NCBI RefSeq assembly: GCF_014596725.1 | Contig: NZ_JACVEG010000003.1 | Span: forward strand, 203,884-267,883 | Direction of reading: 5' to 3' | Origin: Vibrio sp. Y2-5 | GTDB lineage: Bacteria > Pseudomonadota > Gammaproteobacteria > Enterobacterales > Vibrionaceae | Length of the DNA stretch: 64,000 nucleotides | Part shown: piece after piece, positions 35,867 through 45,314 of the stretch | Position numbering within the stretch: position 1 is the stretch's first letter | Layout of the letters: every line of letters starts with the position of its first letter | Translations under genes and position numbers: made by a program | Notes under the pieces: model-generated | What the model was told of the DNA's origin: nothing | The model's input: only the letters and a program-made list of their open reading frames with translations | Databases searched by the model: none

Positions 35867-35880
35867 CAAGATGCATGCCA
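35867..35880 (-). promoter_or_regulatory. Sigma-54-like promoter of flgB operon
   Basis: On the minus strand TGGCAT-GCATC-TTG matches the sigma-54 consensus TGGCAC-N5-TTGC except for T in place of the final C and of the sixth base. The surrounding bases are nearly identical to a box before lafB. LafK, encoded at 43983, is the probable activator. Confidence 0.6.
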
Positions 35881-35968
35881 CATAAATAATCAATATAATT
35901 CAATGACTTACACAAAAGCAAGGAAGAACAACTTCCGCCCATCGGAAGCAAATCACAGAAAGGAGGAA

Positions 35969-36700
35969 GTGTATATTTCCTCTATCTTCAATAAGTTTCT
36001 GATGTTAATAAGCTTGCTCATCGTGAGTGGAGCCACCCAAGCAAATAACATGACTGAACAAGCGTTACAGCAGGTCATAGAAAACCATCTTGATAAAGAA
36101 GTGGCGCTATTAGCGAAACAAAGAGAGTGGAAGAATTTTCAACCTCAATGGCAGATTTGGATTCCTGGCTCAGTTAAACATCTCAAAGTTTGCGAAAGCC
36201 CTCTGATTATTTCTGGTCAAGACAACCAATTGCTTCCAGTTGGCAATTTAAAACGGTCTGTTGATTGTTATGATGAGAACTCACGTTGGAGCATAAACGT
36301 CACCATAAAAGCTTCGTTGTCACTACCCGTTGTTGTGGTAAACACGCCTTTGTCCCGAGATCAAAAAATTGATGCTTCAATGCTTAAAATGGAAATGCGA
36401 ACCCTGACACATCAAGATGATTTTTTTACCAAACTATCTGATGCGATTGGCAAGCAAGCGACACGTCGAATGCGTGTAGGACAAATTTTAGAGCCAACTC
36501 TTGTTACTGTTCCTTCAATTGTTACCAAGGGTAATGAAGTGATCATCATCGCTTCTAAAAACGGTGTTAATGCATCGACACAAGGTGTCGCATTAGAAGA
36601 TGGTGGATTAGGAGAACAAATTGAAGTGCGAAATAGTTCATCTCATACCGTAATTCACGCAGTGGTCACTGGATTAAACCAAGTTCAGACACAATTCTAA
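35969..36700 (+). CDS. flgA: Lateral P-ring chaperone FlgA
   Basis: A periplasmic chaperone with signal-like segment IFNKFLMLISLLIVSGATQA and the C-terminal SAF fold (VVVVNTPLSRDQKIDASMLKMEMRTL; GNEVIIIASKNGVNASTQGVALEDG). The start is uncertain. The longest ATG is at 35903 but has no ribosome site. A GTG at 35969 follows an AGGAGG but only 2 bases after it, and an ATG at 36010 would give a minimal signal peptide. It is divergent from flgB and starts the flgAMN group. Confidence 0.85.
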   Translation: MYISSIFNKFLMLISLLIVSGATQANNMTEQALQQVIENHLDKEVALLAKQREWKNFQPQWQIWIPGSVKHLKVCESPLIISGQDNQLLPVGNLKRSVDCYDENSRWSINVTIKASLSLPVVVVNTPLSRDQKIDASMLKMEMRTLTHQDDFFTKLSDAIGKQATRRMRVGQILEPTLVTVPSIVTKGNEVIIIASKNGVNASTQGVALEDGGLGEQIEVRNSSSHTVIHAVVTGLNQVQTQF

Positions 36701-36791
36701 ATTTAAAAAAATATTCGTTTTTTATTTAATGAATCAAAAACCGTTGTCGCCTACTAATAGTAACAACGAAATTTAAGCCAAGAGTCAAAGC

Positions 36792-37070
36792 ATGAAAATC
36801 GATAAAGTTTCGGGCGCGCATGTCCAGCAGCCAACCCTGCAACAAGCCAAAAAGCCAACTGAATCAAATCTACAGTGCAAAACAAGTGAACCTGAAATGA
36901 ATTCCAATACCGTTGCCTTGGAAAAAGCACAAATGGCAATGGCTGCACTTTCGGATGTGGATATCGAGAAAGTAGCACAAGTCCGTGAAGCATTAGCAAA
37001 TGGCAAACTTGAACTGGATAGCAAAGCTTTGTCTCAGGCTATGATGCAGTTTCACACAGGACACGAGTAA
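36792..37070 (+). CDS. flgM: Lateral anti-sigma-28 factor FlgM
   Basis: A 92-residue small protein starting MKIDKV. The C-terminal helices (SDVDIEKVAQVREALANGKLELDSKALSQAMMQFHT) match the sigma-28-binding region of FlgM. It would hold LafS inactive until the hook is complete and FlgM is exported. It is 91 bases after flgA and 12 before flgN. Confidence 0.9.
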   Translation: MKIDKVSGAHVQQPTLQQAKKPTESNLQCKTSEPEMNSNTVALEKAQMAMAALSDVDIEKVAQVREALANGKLELDSKALSQAMMQFHTGHE

Positions 37071-37082
37071 GAAGGAGTCCTC

Positions 37083-37526
37083 ATGGCAAGTAACCGTGGG
37101 CAACACATTCAGGCTTTTATGGCTACGATTAGTGAAGATCTAAAACTTTATGATTTGCTCCATACGCTCATCGTAGAACAAAGATTACTGTATCTTGAGT
37201 TTAAAGGAGATGAACTGGCGAAAAACATTAAACAGCAAGTTCCTCTACTCAATCGATTAAATAAAAACTCATCACAACGTTCTCAGTGTCTAAGAAGTTT
37301 AGGATTACCCAATAACTCTCAATCCGTGATTCGTATTTTAAATGCATTACCAGAAAGCGTAAGAGGTCGATTCGCCAGTCAGTGGCAATCACTTAACTCT
37401 GTGATAGAACAATGTCGTAAGCTCAATCAAGAAAACGGTCAAAGTTCTGCAGCTTTCCATGAGCTTTTAACCGAACTTACTCAAACGTCTATTACATACG
37501 AAGAGCGACTAACCGAAGCCTTATGA
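37083..37526 (+). CDS. flgN: Lateral export chaperone FlgN
   Basis: A 147-residue helical protein with the FlgN pattern: an N-terminal helix DLKLYDLLHTLIVEQRLLYLEFKGDEL, LNKNSSQRSQCLRSLGL and a late polar helix. FlgN is the export chaperone for FlgK and FlgL. AGGAG lies just before the ATG. Its stop overlaps the next start by 4 bases. Confidence 0.85.
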   Translation: MASNRGQHIQAFMATISEDLKLYDLLHTLIVEQRLLYLEFKGDELAKNIKQQVPLLNRLNKNSSQRSQCLRSLGLPNNSQSVIRILNALPESVRGRFASQWQSLNSVIEQCRKLNQENGQSSAAFHELLTELTQTSITYEERLTEAL

Positions 37527-38230
37527 TAAACAAGCGTAGGTTAGCGTTAAATAAAAGGTGTCTGGTAGCAACAGGATTAGCCCTGTTATTCAGTAGTAGC
37601 GTGTGTGTGGCACAAACCTTTACTAAAGAAGTTGAGAATCAACAGCTTCTACTGCTGCCATATAAAAATCAGATACGTTCACGCATTCAGGCTCATCAAC
37701 CTATTACCGAACTTATTCTCGGCCAATTGGAGCATTATTCGTTACCTAAACAATTGGTCTTATTACCCATGCTTGAATCTTCATACAATGCACAAGCTAT
37801 ATCACATGCAGGTGCGCGTGGATTATGGCAATTAATGCCCGCAACTGCGCAACGCTTCGGTCTCACCACTACCCCGAATGATCAAAGGCTAAATATTTCT
37901 GCCAGTACTGGCGCAGCGCTACGTTATCTGAAGTTTCTTTATAAAAAGTTTGACGGGAACTTAACGCTGACACTAGCAGCATATAATGCCGGAGAAGGAC
38001 GTGTAGAGAGAGCGATAAAGCAAGCTGGCAGTAACGAGTTCCAAGAATTACGTTTACCACAAGAAACCATCCAGTATGTTCACCGTTTTTATGCGCTCGC
38101 AAATGTGGTTACTGTTTCTTCGATAAACCAAAGCTCATTTCAACCACTTATGCTGTTTAGCTCTAATAATCAGCTAAATGCTCAGCCTATTATTAACCTG
38201 CAGCCTCTGCCACCTCTCATTCAGTTGTAA
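37523..38230 (+). CDS. Lytic transglycosylase (SLT/MltD-like) in flagellar operon
   Basis: A 235-residue exported GH23 enzyme. The signal peptide (LVATGLALLFSSSVCVA) is followed by the catalytic-Glu motif LPMLESSYNAQAISHAGARGLWQLMPATAQ, and later LAAYNAGEGRVERAI. It cleaves peptidoglycan glycans to 1,6-anhydro ends. It overlaps flgN by 4 bases, so it belongs to the flagellar transcript, and probably opens the wall for the rod in place of the missing FlgJ hydrolase domain. Confidence 0.9.
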   Translation: MINKRRLALNKRCLVATGLALLFSSSVCVAQTFTKEVENQQLLLLPYKNQIRSRIQAHQPITELILGQLEHYSLPKQLVLLPMLESSYNAQAISHAGARGLWQLMPATAQRFGLTTTPNDQRLNISASTGAALRYLKFLYKKFDGNLTLTLAAYNAGEGRVERAIKQAGSNEFQELRLPQETIQYVHRFYALANVVTVSSINQSSFQPLMLFSSNNQLNAQPIINLQPLPPLIQL

Positions 38231-38315
38231 CGAAGCGCTCTGTTTAAAAATGGTTTGCACACATTCTCTCTGAACATTGAGCAATCAGAAATTGGCAATC
38301 AAAGTGAAGTTAACA

Positions 38316-38762
38316 TTACAGAGTTTTGTAGCGAAGGCGTGAGTTTATAATATCTTCTATGTGTTTTTGCTCTTTGCGTGCTTTTTCATAACTTTGCTTT
38401 TTCTTCCAACGCTCTAACACTTGTTCTAATCCTTTCACACGCGCATGTTTATGCTCTAAAGCTTCTTGTACAGAATTGCATTCCGCTTCCATCACCGCTT
38501 GCTCTTGTTCATGGTGGCGTAGCATTTTGTGCAGCATTATATCTACACGATTTAAATTCATTAATATTGCGCTGTTAAGTGTCAATGCACTGAAGGTTGA
38601 CTGACCCGTGGCCGATTTTAAATGGCTTAAAAGTTCCAGCTGATGCGTTAAGTGTTGATGCTGTTCACGCATTGAATCGAGTTGTTGGCCAATGCGGTCA
38701 CGCTTTTGTTCTTCTACTTGCTGCAATTTGCCAACTGCCCTGATTTTATTTTTCATAGCCAC
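38316..38762 (-). CDS. fliJ: Lateral export protein FliJ
   Basis: A 148-residue (or 146) coiled-coil protein, rich in Gln/Glu/Lys/His heptads such as AEMECNSVQEALEHKHARVKGLEQVLERWKKKQSYEKA in the C-terminal half. FliJ is the stalk of the export ATPase and an escort. The start is either GTG 38762 or ATG 38756, with TAGGTAGG ahead of them. It is the last gene of the motY-lafK-fliEFGHIJ group. Confidence 0.85.
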   Translation of the reverse strand: MAMKNKIRAVGKLQQVEEQKRDRIGQQLDSMREQHQHLTHQLELLSHLKSATGQSTFSALTLNSAILMNLNRVDIMLHKMLRHHEQEQAVMEAECNSVQEALEHKHARVKGLEQVLERWKKKQSYEKARKEQKHIEDIINSRLRYKTL

Positions 38763-38791
38763 CTACCTAAACAACCTTAATATTTATAGAA

Positions 38792-40141
38792 TCAACTCCC
38801 CTGAAACAGAGTCGCTAATTGTGTCAAACTTTCCTCATAACTCACCGACTCGTGTGCTGACTGTTGTAGATAAGCACTTAAACTTGGGTACATAGCAACA
38901 GCACGATCTAAATCGGGATCTTGCCCGGGTTGATACCCACCTAGAGGTAACAGTTCTTTAACTTGCAGATAATTCGAATATAGCTGACGGAATTGATTTG
39001 CTACGGTTTGGTGCGCCTCTTGGGTGCAGGCTGACATACACCGACTAATTGACGCATTGACATCAATTGCTGGGTAATGGCCTTGTTCCGCCAATTGGCG
39101 AGAAAGCACCACATGCCCATCGAGAATAGCTCTAGCAGAATCGACCACAGGGTCTTGCTGGTCATCTCCTTCTGCCAATACGGTATAAATAGCCGTTAAG
39201 CTACCTTCCTGATTTTCACTGTTACCAGCGCGTTCTAGCAATTGTGGAAGTACGCTAAAAACAGAAGGTGGATATCCTCGAGACGCCGGCGGTTCACCTA
39301 AAGAGAGTGATATTTCCCTTTGCGCCATAGCGTATCGCGTTAACGAATCCATCATCAGTAGTACATCTTTGCCCTTATCCCTGAAATATTCAGCGGCGCG
39401 GTGACAAAGTAATGTTGCACGTAATCTCATGAGTGGCGATTCATCAGCAGGGGCCGCGATAATAATCGCTTTTTGACGGGCTTCTTCGGTAAGATTTCGT
39501 TCAATAAACTCGCGAACCTCCCTTCCCCTCTCACCAATAAGGCCAACGACAATAACATCAGCCTGAGTGTTTTGAGAGATCATGCCTAATAAAACACTTT
39601 TACCCACACCACTACCAGCCATCAAACCAATACGTTGTCCCTTACCGACGGTTAGAAGTCCGTTAATTGTTTTCACGCCAACATCTAATGGGGTATCTAC
39701 GGGTCTACGTTTTAATGGGTTAATCGGATTTGCCTCTAAAGAGATTCGTTCACCACCACGTAACTCAGGTCCCGCATCAAGCGCTTCACCCAAGCCATTT
39801 ACAACACGACCAAGCCATTGGTTGCTCATTTGAACAGTGCTGTCACCTTCCAAAGGGACAACTTTCGCTCCCGCGAATAATCCACCTAGGCGCCTTATGG
39901 GCATTAAATAAGCCACGTTATGGTCAAAACCCACAACCTGAGCCTCAATCATGCTTCCTTCAGCGGTCTCAACCATACAACGTTGCTCCAATTTAAAACG
40001 GCAACCGACCGCTTGGAGCATCAATCCATTAACTTTGACCAATCTACCTGTCACTCGTGCCACAGGTATAGCATCTAGAGAAGCTATTGCTTCATTGAGA
40101 CGTTCTGATAAAAAACTATGAGTTCGAACATTATTGCTCAT
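38792..40141 (-). CDS. fliI: Lateral flagellar export ATPase FliI
   Basis: A 449-residue ATPase of the F1-beta family with Walker A (GLMAGSGVGKS), the region VIVVGLIGERGREVREFIE, and DVLLMMDSLTRYAMAQREISLSLGEPPASRGYPPSVF. It energises substrate export with FliH and FliJ. The frame extends to a TTG at 40171, but the ATG at 40141 overlaps the fliH stop and has GAGAA nearby, so I prefer it. Confidence 0.95.
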   Translation of the reverse strand: MSNNVRTHSFLSERLNEAIASLDAIPVARVTGRLVKVNGLMLQAVGCRFKLEQRCMVETAEGSMIEAQVVGFDHNVAYLMPIRRLGGLFAGAKVVPLEGDSTVQMSNQWLGRVVNGLGEALDAGPELRGGERISLEANPINPLKRRPVDTPLDVGVKTINGLLTVGKGQRIGLMAGSGVGKSVLLGMISQNTQADVIVVGLIGERGREVREFIERNLTEEARQKAIIIAAPADESPLMRLRATLLCHRAAEYFRDKGKDVLLMMDSLTRYAMAQREISLSLGEPPASRGYPPSVFSVLPQLLERAGNSENQEGSLTAIYTVLAEGDDQQDPVVDSARAILDGHVVLSRQLAEQGHYPAIDVNASISRCMSACTQEAHQTVANQFRQLYSNYLQVKELLPLGGYQPGQDPDLDRAVAMYPSLSAYLQQSAHESVSYEESLTQLATLFQGS

Positions 40142-40874
40142 ATTGGTTCTCAGACTCAGACGGTTCTTCAAGCAAGTGTTGTTTCACGTTGTCCATGCAT
40201 GACTCTAACCTCGAGTCGCAGCTAACGTCTGCTTCGGCGTCATCAGTCACCAAATGACACCCTCCAACGGGTAAGTCTTTATTGGCAATGAGTTTCCAAT
40301 CATCAGGTAGTTCAGAGCTTACCTGTTTGATTCGCTCCAAATCTTGAGGATTTAAATGTATATCGACACTTTGAGGTTTACCCGGCATTGCTTGTAACGT
40401 TTCATCAACCAATGAAAGAATTTGTTGCGGCATTAACGTTAGTTCCGCACGAATAACTTGCTGGGCTACTTTTTGTACCAGTTCGCAAATAATGTGGCGC
40501 TGTTGCTGCTCTTGCTCAACCTGCCACTGCGATAATGATTTAAATATCTCATTAACTGGCTTTGCCGCTTCAGCAAACAGTTTTTTCCCTGACTGCTCAC
40601 CGTCTAGAAAGCCTTTCTGAAACCCCTCTTTCTGGCCTTCTACTGCACCTTGCTGTTTTCCCTGTTCGATTCCCTGACGTAAGCCTTCATCAAAGCCTTT
40701 CTGCAGCCCCTGCTGAAAACCCATTTCTAACTGCTGTTGTACATCTGCTTTCAAACCCTGAGTTTCTTTCTCCGAAACGAATTCATCACTACCCTGTATT
40801 GGCTGTGCCAACGGTGGAAAACGATGAACCCGATAGCTATCGGCAGAAAGACGCATGACCTTTTGTTTATTCAT
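40131..40874 (-). CDS. fliH: Lateral export protein FliH
   Basis: A 247-residue negative regulator and partner of FliI. A central Gly/Gln-rich helix with GxxxG-like repeats (MGFQQGLQKGFDEGLRQGIEQGKQQG, residues 52-85) is the FliH hallmark. The C-terminal part resembles the V-ATPase E subunit. It starts 3 bases after the fliG stop. Confidence 0.93.
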   Translation of the reverse strand: MNKQKVMRLSADSYRVHRFPPLAQPIQGSDEFVSEKETQGLKADVQQQLEMGFQQGLQKGFDEGLRQGIEQGKQQGAVEGQKEGFQKGFLDGEQSGKKLFAEAAKPVNEIFKSLSQWQVEQEQQQRHIICELVQKVAQQVIRAELTLMPQQILSLVDETLQAMPGKPQSVDIHLNPQDLERIKQVSSELPDDWKLIANKDLPVGGCHLVTDDAEADVSCDSRLESCMDNVKQHLLEEPSESENQYEQ

Positions 40875-40877
40875 GAA

Positions 40878-41897
40878 CTACTCCACCGTCGGTTCCTGAT
40901 AGAGCTGCAGATCAATCTCATTCATTTCATTGAGTTCACGAACAGTCTGCATAATTTCCTGACGAGCACTTTCTACACGACTACGAGGAATGGCTCCACG
41001 CACTTGCATTTCATCTTCGAGAGTTTTAATCATACGTTGAGGCATGGAACGCTTAATCGCTTGCTGCAACGTGATTTCAGCGCCTTTAAGTGCGGAAGCC
41101 CAAAGTTCCATCGGTATTTGTTGAACCAGACGATCCATTGTGTCTTCGCTTTGACGCCCCAACACCATGAAATCAAACATATTTTGTTCAATTTCATTAA
41201 CGACCTCTTCGTCGTGTAAACGAAGCATCTCCATTAGTGACGCTCTATCACCATCAAAACGGTTAATGATGTCAGCGACTTGCTTAACGCCTGACAAAGG
41301 TGCGCTTTGCGTCACTGAGATTTGTTCAATACAGCGCTCAATCAGTTCGTTCAAATCACCCGCCACCTGATGGTCAATATCTTGTATTCGTGCAATTCGG
41401 TACAATAATTCATCGTGGTAGTCCTGAGGTAAATTTTTTAAAACCGCAGAAGAACTCTCTGGTGGCAAATAGGCAAGGAATATGGCTTGCATTTGTGGGT
41501 GTTCATTTGCAATAAAACGGGCAAGTATCTCTGAATCTACCCATTGCAGACGCTGCATATTGTTTCGAATCTCATCACCATAAAGATCATTTAATAATCC
41601 CTTGGCTAAGTCGTTACCCAACGCTTTACGAAGAGTGTTGGACAGGTAATCTTTCGATGCGCCACGTATACCACTGTGCTGGCGAAAGTCATCGAAAAAA
41701 TTCTGTATAACATTTTTCGCTTTTTCGCTTTTAATACCACTCAATTTGGCCATAGCGCGAGTGACACGTTGTGTTTCGTCTCGAGAGAAATGACGTAGCA
41801 CTTTAGCGGCGGCATCTTCACCCATCCCCAACAGCACTAACGCTGTTTGCTCTACGTATTCAAGCTCTTGGTTCTGCATTGACTGTGCTGTGCTCAT
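40878..41897 (-). CDS. fliG: Lateral motor switch protein FliG
   Basis: A 339-residue rotor protein with armadillo domains; C-terminal FDFMVLGRQSEDTMDRLVQQIPMELWASALKGAE contains the charged residues of the torque helix. It overlaps the fliF end by 38 bases; ATG at 41879 is an alternative start. It joins FliF, FliM and the stator. Confidence 0.95.
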   Translation of the reverse strand: MSTAQSMQNQELEYVEQTALVLLGMGEDAAAKVLRHFSRDETQRVTRAMAKLSGIKSEKAKNVIQNFFDDFRQHSGIRGASKDYLSNTLRKALGNDLAKGLLNDLYGDEIRNNMQRLQWVDSEILARFIANEHPQMQAIFLAYLPPESSSAVLKNLPQDYHDELLYRIARIQDIDHQVAGDLNELIERCIEQISVTQSAPLSGVKQVADIINRFDGDRASLMEMLRLHDEEVVNEIEQNMFDFMVLGRQSEDTMDRLVQQIPMELWASALKGAEITLQQAIKRSMPQRMIKTLEDEMQVRGAIPRSRVESARQEIMQTVRELNEMNEIDLQLYQEPTVE

Positions 41898-43608
41898 TCA
41901 CATTTACCCACTGTTTCAATATCTCTGCGACACGCTGCGGCTCTTCATTTGCGATTAGCTGCAGATGCTTCAATTGGATTTCTAATGGTGATCCTGGAGG
42001 TGGTAATAGTTCACTACTCACATCTAATCCATTGGATGTACTAATTCCTTTTTCTGCTAATCGTTGATTGAGATTTTCCTCATATTCCCGATCGGACTTA
42101 GTTTGTACATCTTCGTAAGAAGGTTCATCTAGCAATGAAGGTACTTCAAGTTCCAGATTACGTCGGTCAGCTCCTGTTAGGTGCATAACCAATGGTCGTA
42201 GAACAAACATAATCATGGCCAAACCTAACGTTCCACCTATGACGTAACGTAGCGGTTGTTGAACGGTTGGGTCCTGCCACCAAGGTATTTCTGGCGGAGC
42301 TTCGATCTCTATTGGTGTAAAGTTAAAGCTATTTAAACTAAAACTATCGCCGCGCTCAGCATTGATACCAACCGCTTCCATAATCATTTCAGAAAGCTCT
42401 GATTTTTCTTGATTAGTCCAAGCACTCCCATCTGGGGCTACTACAGAATTCAACAATACAGATACATTGAGTTTCTTAATCTGTCCCTGTTGAAACTGTG
42501 TTCTTCGTACACTCGATCCAACAGCATACTGGCGTTTGATTTCAGAACGTGCATTTGTATTTTGACTGTCCTGAGTGGGTTGTTCACCCGTAACCGGAGG
42601 TTGATTACTTAATGAGCCAGGAACGCCAAGAGCAATCTGATCAATTGAATTATCCTGCACCGTATGTTCGTTACTGACGACTGGATTGTTATCTAAAATT
42701 TCTTGGGTTTCCTCTACCCGACTAAAATCCATATCCGCAGCAACCTGAACACGAAAGTTGCTTGAACCCAGTATAGGCGTCAACATGTCTGCTGCGCGTT
42801 TGATAATTTGCTGTTCGACGTTTCTCTGGTATTCAAGATATTTAGCATTTACTTTGCCAGATTCAGTTGAACCCACGTCAGCACTCAGTAAGCGCCCATA
42901 TTGATCAATAACGGATACCGATTCCGGTTTCATGCCAATGACGCTACCAACGACCAAATTCACAATGGCTTCAACCTGCTCTGGTTTTAAATCTGATCCC
43001 GGCTTTAACTCAACCATAACAGAGGCAGATGGAGCTTCTCCTTGTTGACGTACAAACAACGTTTGACGAGGAATCGCTAAATGCACACGAGCATTAGAAA
43101 CCGCATTTAATGCAATAATTGTCCTAACCAATTCACCTTCTAATCCGTGACGATATCGAGCCGTTTCCATAAATTGGCTCGTTCCTAATGAACTGTCCTC
43201 TTTAAGTGAATCAAGTCCAGTAGGAAGTTTAGCTTTAATACCTTTAGCAGCTAATAGCATACGCGCTCGTGCTACTTCATCTTCAGATACCAAAACTTGT
43301 CCGTTTTGGTCCTGCAAACGGTAATCAATACCTTCAGCTTCCAGTACCGATACAACTTCACCTACATCGAATTGCTCGTTGTGCCCATATAAAGGGCGAA
43401 AGCCTTGTGATGAACTCCACAACGCAACAACAATTAACGCCGCAACAATGGCCGCCAGTACCGCAGACAATACTAAATTTCGCTGACTACTTGACCACAC
43501 CTGCTTTAGCTTATTGCCAAAATCGTCTATTCCTTTCTCTGATGAGGCTCTTGACTGGTTAGAACTGAGACTAAGTGCACCAGCCGTTTGAGTTTGAAGT
43601 TCAGACAT
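41860..43608 (-). CDS. fliF: Lateral MS-ring protein FliF
   Basis: A 582-residue ring protein: TM1 about residues 46-64 (SAVLAAIVAALIVVALW), a periplasmic ring region with LFVRQQGEAPSASVMVELKPG and a long loop, TM2 about 450-470 (YVIGGTLGLAMIMFVLRPLV). The C-terminal tail binds FliG. It is 3 bases from fliE. Confidence 0.96.
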   Translation of the reverse strand: MSELQTQTAGALSLSSNQSRASSEKGIDDFGNKLKQVWSSSQRNLVLSAVLAAIVAALIVVALWSSSQGFRPLYGHNEQFDVGEVVSVLEAEGIDYRLQDQNGQVLVSEDEVARARMLLAAKGIKAKLPTGLDSLKEDSSLGTSQFMETARYRHGLEGELVRTIIALNAVSNARVHLAIPRQTLFVRQQGEAPSASVMVELKPGSDLKPEQVEAIVNLVVGSVIGMKPESVSVIDQYGRLLSADVGSTESGKVNAKYLEYQRNVEQQIIKRAADMLTPILGSSNFRVQVAADMDFSRVEETQEILDNNPVVSNEHTVQDNSIDQIALGVPGSLSNQPPVTGEQPTQDSQNTNARSEIKRQYAVGSSVRRTQFQQGQIKKLNVSVLLNSVVAPDGSAWTNQEKSELSEMIMEAVGINAERGDSFSLNSFNFTPIEIEAPPEIPWWQDPTVQQPLRYVIGGTLGLAMIMFVLRPLVMHLTGADRRNLELEVPSLLDEPSYEDVQTKSDREYEENLNQRLAEKGISTSNGLDVSSELLPPPGSPLEIQLKHLQLIANEEPQRVAEILKQWVNVNEHSTVNAEPRA

Positions 43609-43611
43609 GTT

Positions 43612-43968
43612 TTACACCGGCATTTTCATAATATCTTCAAATGAACCAACCACTTTATTGCGTACCTGCAATAATGCATTGAATGACAGACTCGCTTTCT
43701 GGCTCGCAATCATTGCTCCAACCAGATCATCACTTTCCCCGGTTTCTACCGCCGTCATTTTGCTACTTGCAATCGACTGATGCTCATTAACTTTGTTAAG
43801 TACATCCGTCATTGCAGTTGAAAACGACATAGGTTCATTTACGGTATGGATATCCACAGGGTTAGCGCTCACGACAAACTCTGGAGTGGCTTGTATTCGC
43901 ATTGAATCCATTTTCGTGAGCATCAATTGCTCGGCTGACATTACATTCCCAAAAGGTAAATCTGCCAT
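43612..43968 (-). CDS. fliE: Lateral FliE, rod-MS ring adaptor
   Basis: A 118-residue protein with C-terminal SQKASLSFNALLQVRNKVVGSFEDIMKMPV, a signature of FliE. It forms the junction between MS ring and rod. It is 14 bases after lafK, so it is probably co-transcribed. Confidence 0.92.
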   Translation of the reverse strand: MADLPFGNVMSAEQLMLTKMDSMRIQATPEFVVSANPVDIHTVNEPMSFSTAMTDVLNKVNEHQSIASSKMTAVETGESDDLVGAMIASQKASLSFNALLQVRNKVVGSFEDIMKMPV

Positions 43969-43982
43969 TTCTATTCTCCTTT

Positions 43983-45314
43983 TTATGCTGCTGAGCCAAG
44001 TATTGACTGAAGATCAATACCTTGATCTCTCATTGCCGCCAACTTGTATCGTAATGCTCGAGTTGAAACACCTAACGCGCTCGCAGTCTTAGTTCGGTTA
44101 CCACCGAACTGACGTAACTTTTCTAAAATGTATTGGTACTCAGCCTGCTTTTTTGCTTCAACGTGGCCAAACGTTTGATCTGATGTAGAACTATGGCTTA
44201 TTGAGCTTACTTCCACGGGAAGCATGAGATCCTGCGCAGTAATATAATCTCCGTGACGCATGACTAACGCACGTTGAATTACGTTTTCAAGTTCACGTAT
44301 GTTGCCTGGCCAGTCGTATTGACTGAGCGCTACTTTTGCGTCTTGAGAAAGAAAGCAAGAACTTGCTTCCTGATATTTTTTGATAAAGAACTGACTGATT
44401 GGAAGTATGTCTTCTTTACGTTCACGTAGCGGAGGCCAATGTAAAGGTAATACGTCTAAGCGGTAGTATAAGTCCTCGCGAAATTGCCCCTTTTGTACGG
44501 CTTCTCGAAGATCTTTATTGGTTGCAGCTATCACACGGATATCAAGTTTGATAGCCTTGTGACTGCCCACTCTTTCTACTTCTCGCTCCTGAAGTACACG
44601 TAGGAGTTTAGCCTGAACCGCTGGTGACATTTCTCCAATTTCGTCCAGCAGTATGGTGCCTCCGTTAGCCTCTTCGAATTTTCCACTCTGAGACGCTAAC
44701 GCACCTGTGAATGCGCCTTTTACGTGACCAAATAGAACCGCTTCTAACATTGATTCGGGTATTGCAGCACAGTTAACACCAACAAACGCCCCGTTTGATC
44801 TCGATGACTGTTCGTGAACATAGCGAGCGAGAACTTCTTTACCTGTACCAGATTCACCAGTAATTAATACACTAGCGTTTGTACAAGCCGCTCGGTGAGC
44901 TAGTTGAAGAACCTGTTTACTACGCCAAGATTCTGCAACAATGTTTGCCATTGGCTTTTTGAGTGCTTCAACCCTGTGAATAAGGTTAAGAAGCTGGTTG
45001 GATTCAAACGGGCGTAACAAATAGTCTGTCGCGCCAGCCTTCATGGTTTCGGCAGCCAAAATGCCTTGATCCTGTTCTACAATCGCGATAGCAACCCCAG
45101 AGCGACTTTGCTTCTGATGACAGGAAACCCAGTCATGTACTGATATATCACATAAATTGGAGCTAACAATTGTAATTGAAGCAGGGCTCTGTAGCAGAGC
45201 GTTTCGGCCTGTACGTTCATGGCGTACGTGATAACCTGCGTCAGTCAAAACTTCTATAACAGATTGAGCCAAAAGCTCATTCGGCTCGACTAATAAAATA
45301 TCTAACGTAGACAT
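43983..45314 (-). CDS. lafK: Lateral flagellar sigma-54 activator LafK
   Basis: A 443-residue enhancer-binding protein. An N-terminal receiver-like domain (about 1-120) lacks the phosphoacceptor Asp: the strand reads ITIVSSNLCD where a DxxxPD is expected. The AAA+ domain has Walker A GESGTGKE (about 153-160) and the sigma-54 contact loop GAFTGA (200-205), then GTILLDEIGEM. A C-terminal Fis-type HTH (TKTASALGVSTRALRYKLAAM) follows. It should activate lateral class genes, including those with sigma-54-like promoters at flgB and lafB. It starts at the last base of the motY stop. Confidence 0.93.
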   Translation of the reverse strand: MSTLDILLVEPNELLAQSVIEVLTDAGYHVRHERTGRNALLQSPASITIVSSNLCDISVHDWVSCHQKQSRSGVAIAIVEQDQGILAAETMKAGATDYLLRPFESNQLLNLIHRVEALKKPMANIVAESWRSKQVLQLAHRAACTNASVLITGESGTGKEVLARYVHEQSSRSNGAFVGVNCAAIPESMLEAVLFGHVKGAFTGALASQSGKFEEANGGTILLDEIGEMSPAVQAKLLRVLQEREVERVGSHKAIKLDIRVIAATNKDLREAVQKGQFREDLYYRLDVLPLHWPPLRERKEDILPISQFFIKKYQEASSCFLSQDAKVALSQYDWPGNIRELENVIQRALVMRHGDYITAQDLMLPVEVSSISHSSTSDQTFGHVEAKKQAEYQYILEKLRQFGGNRTKTASALGVSTRALRYKLAAMRDQGIDLQSILGSAA

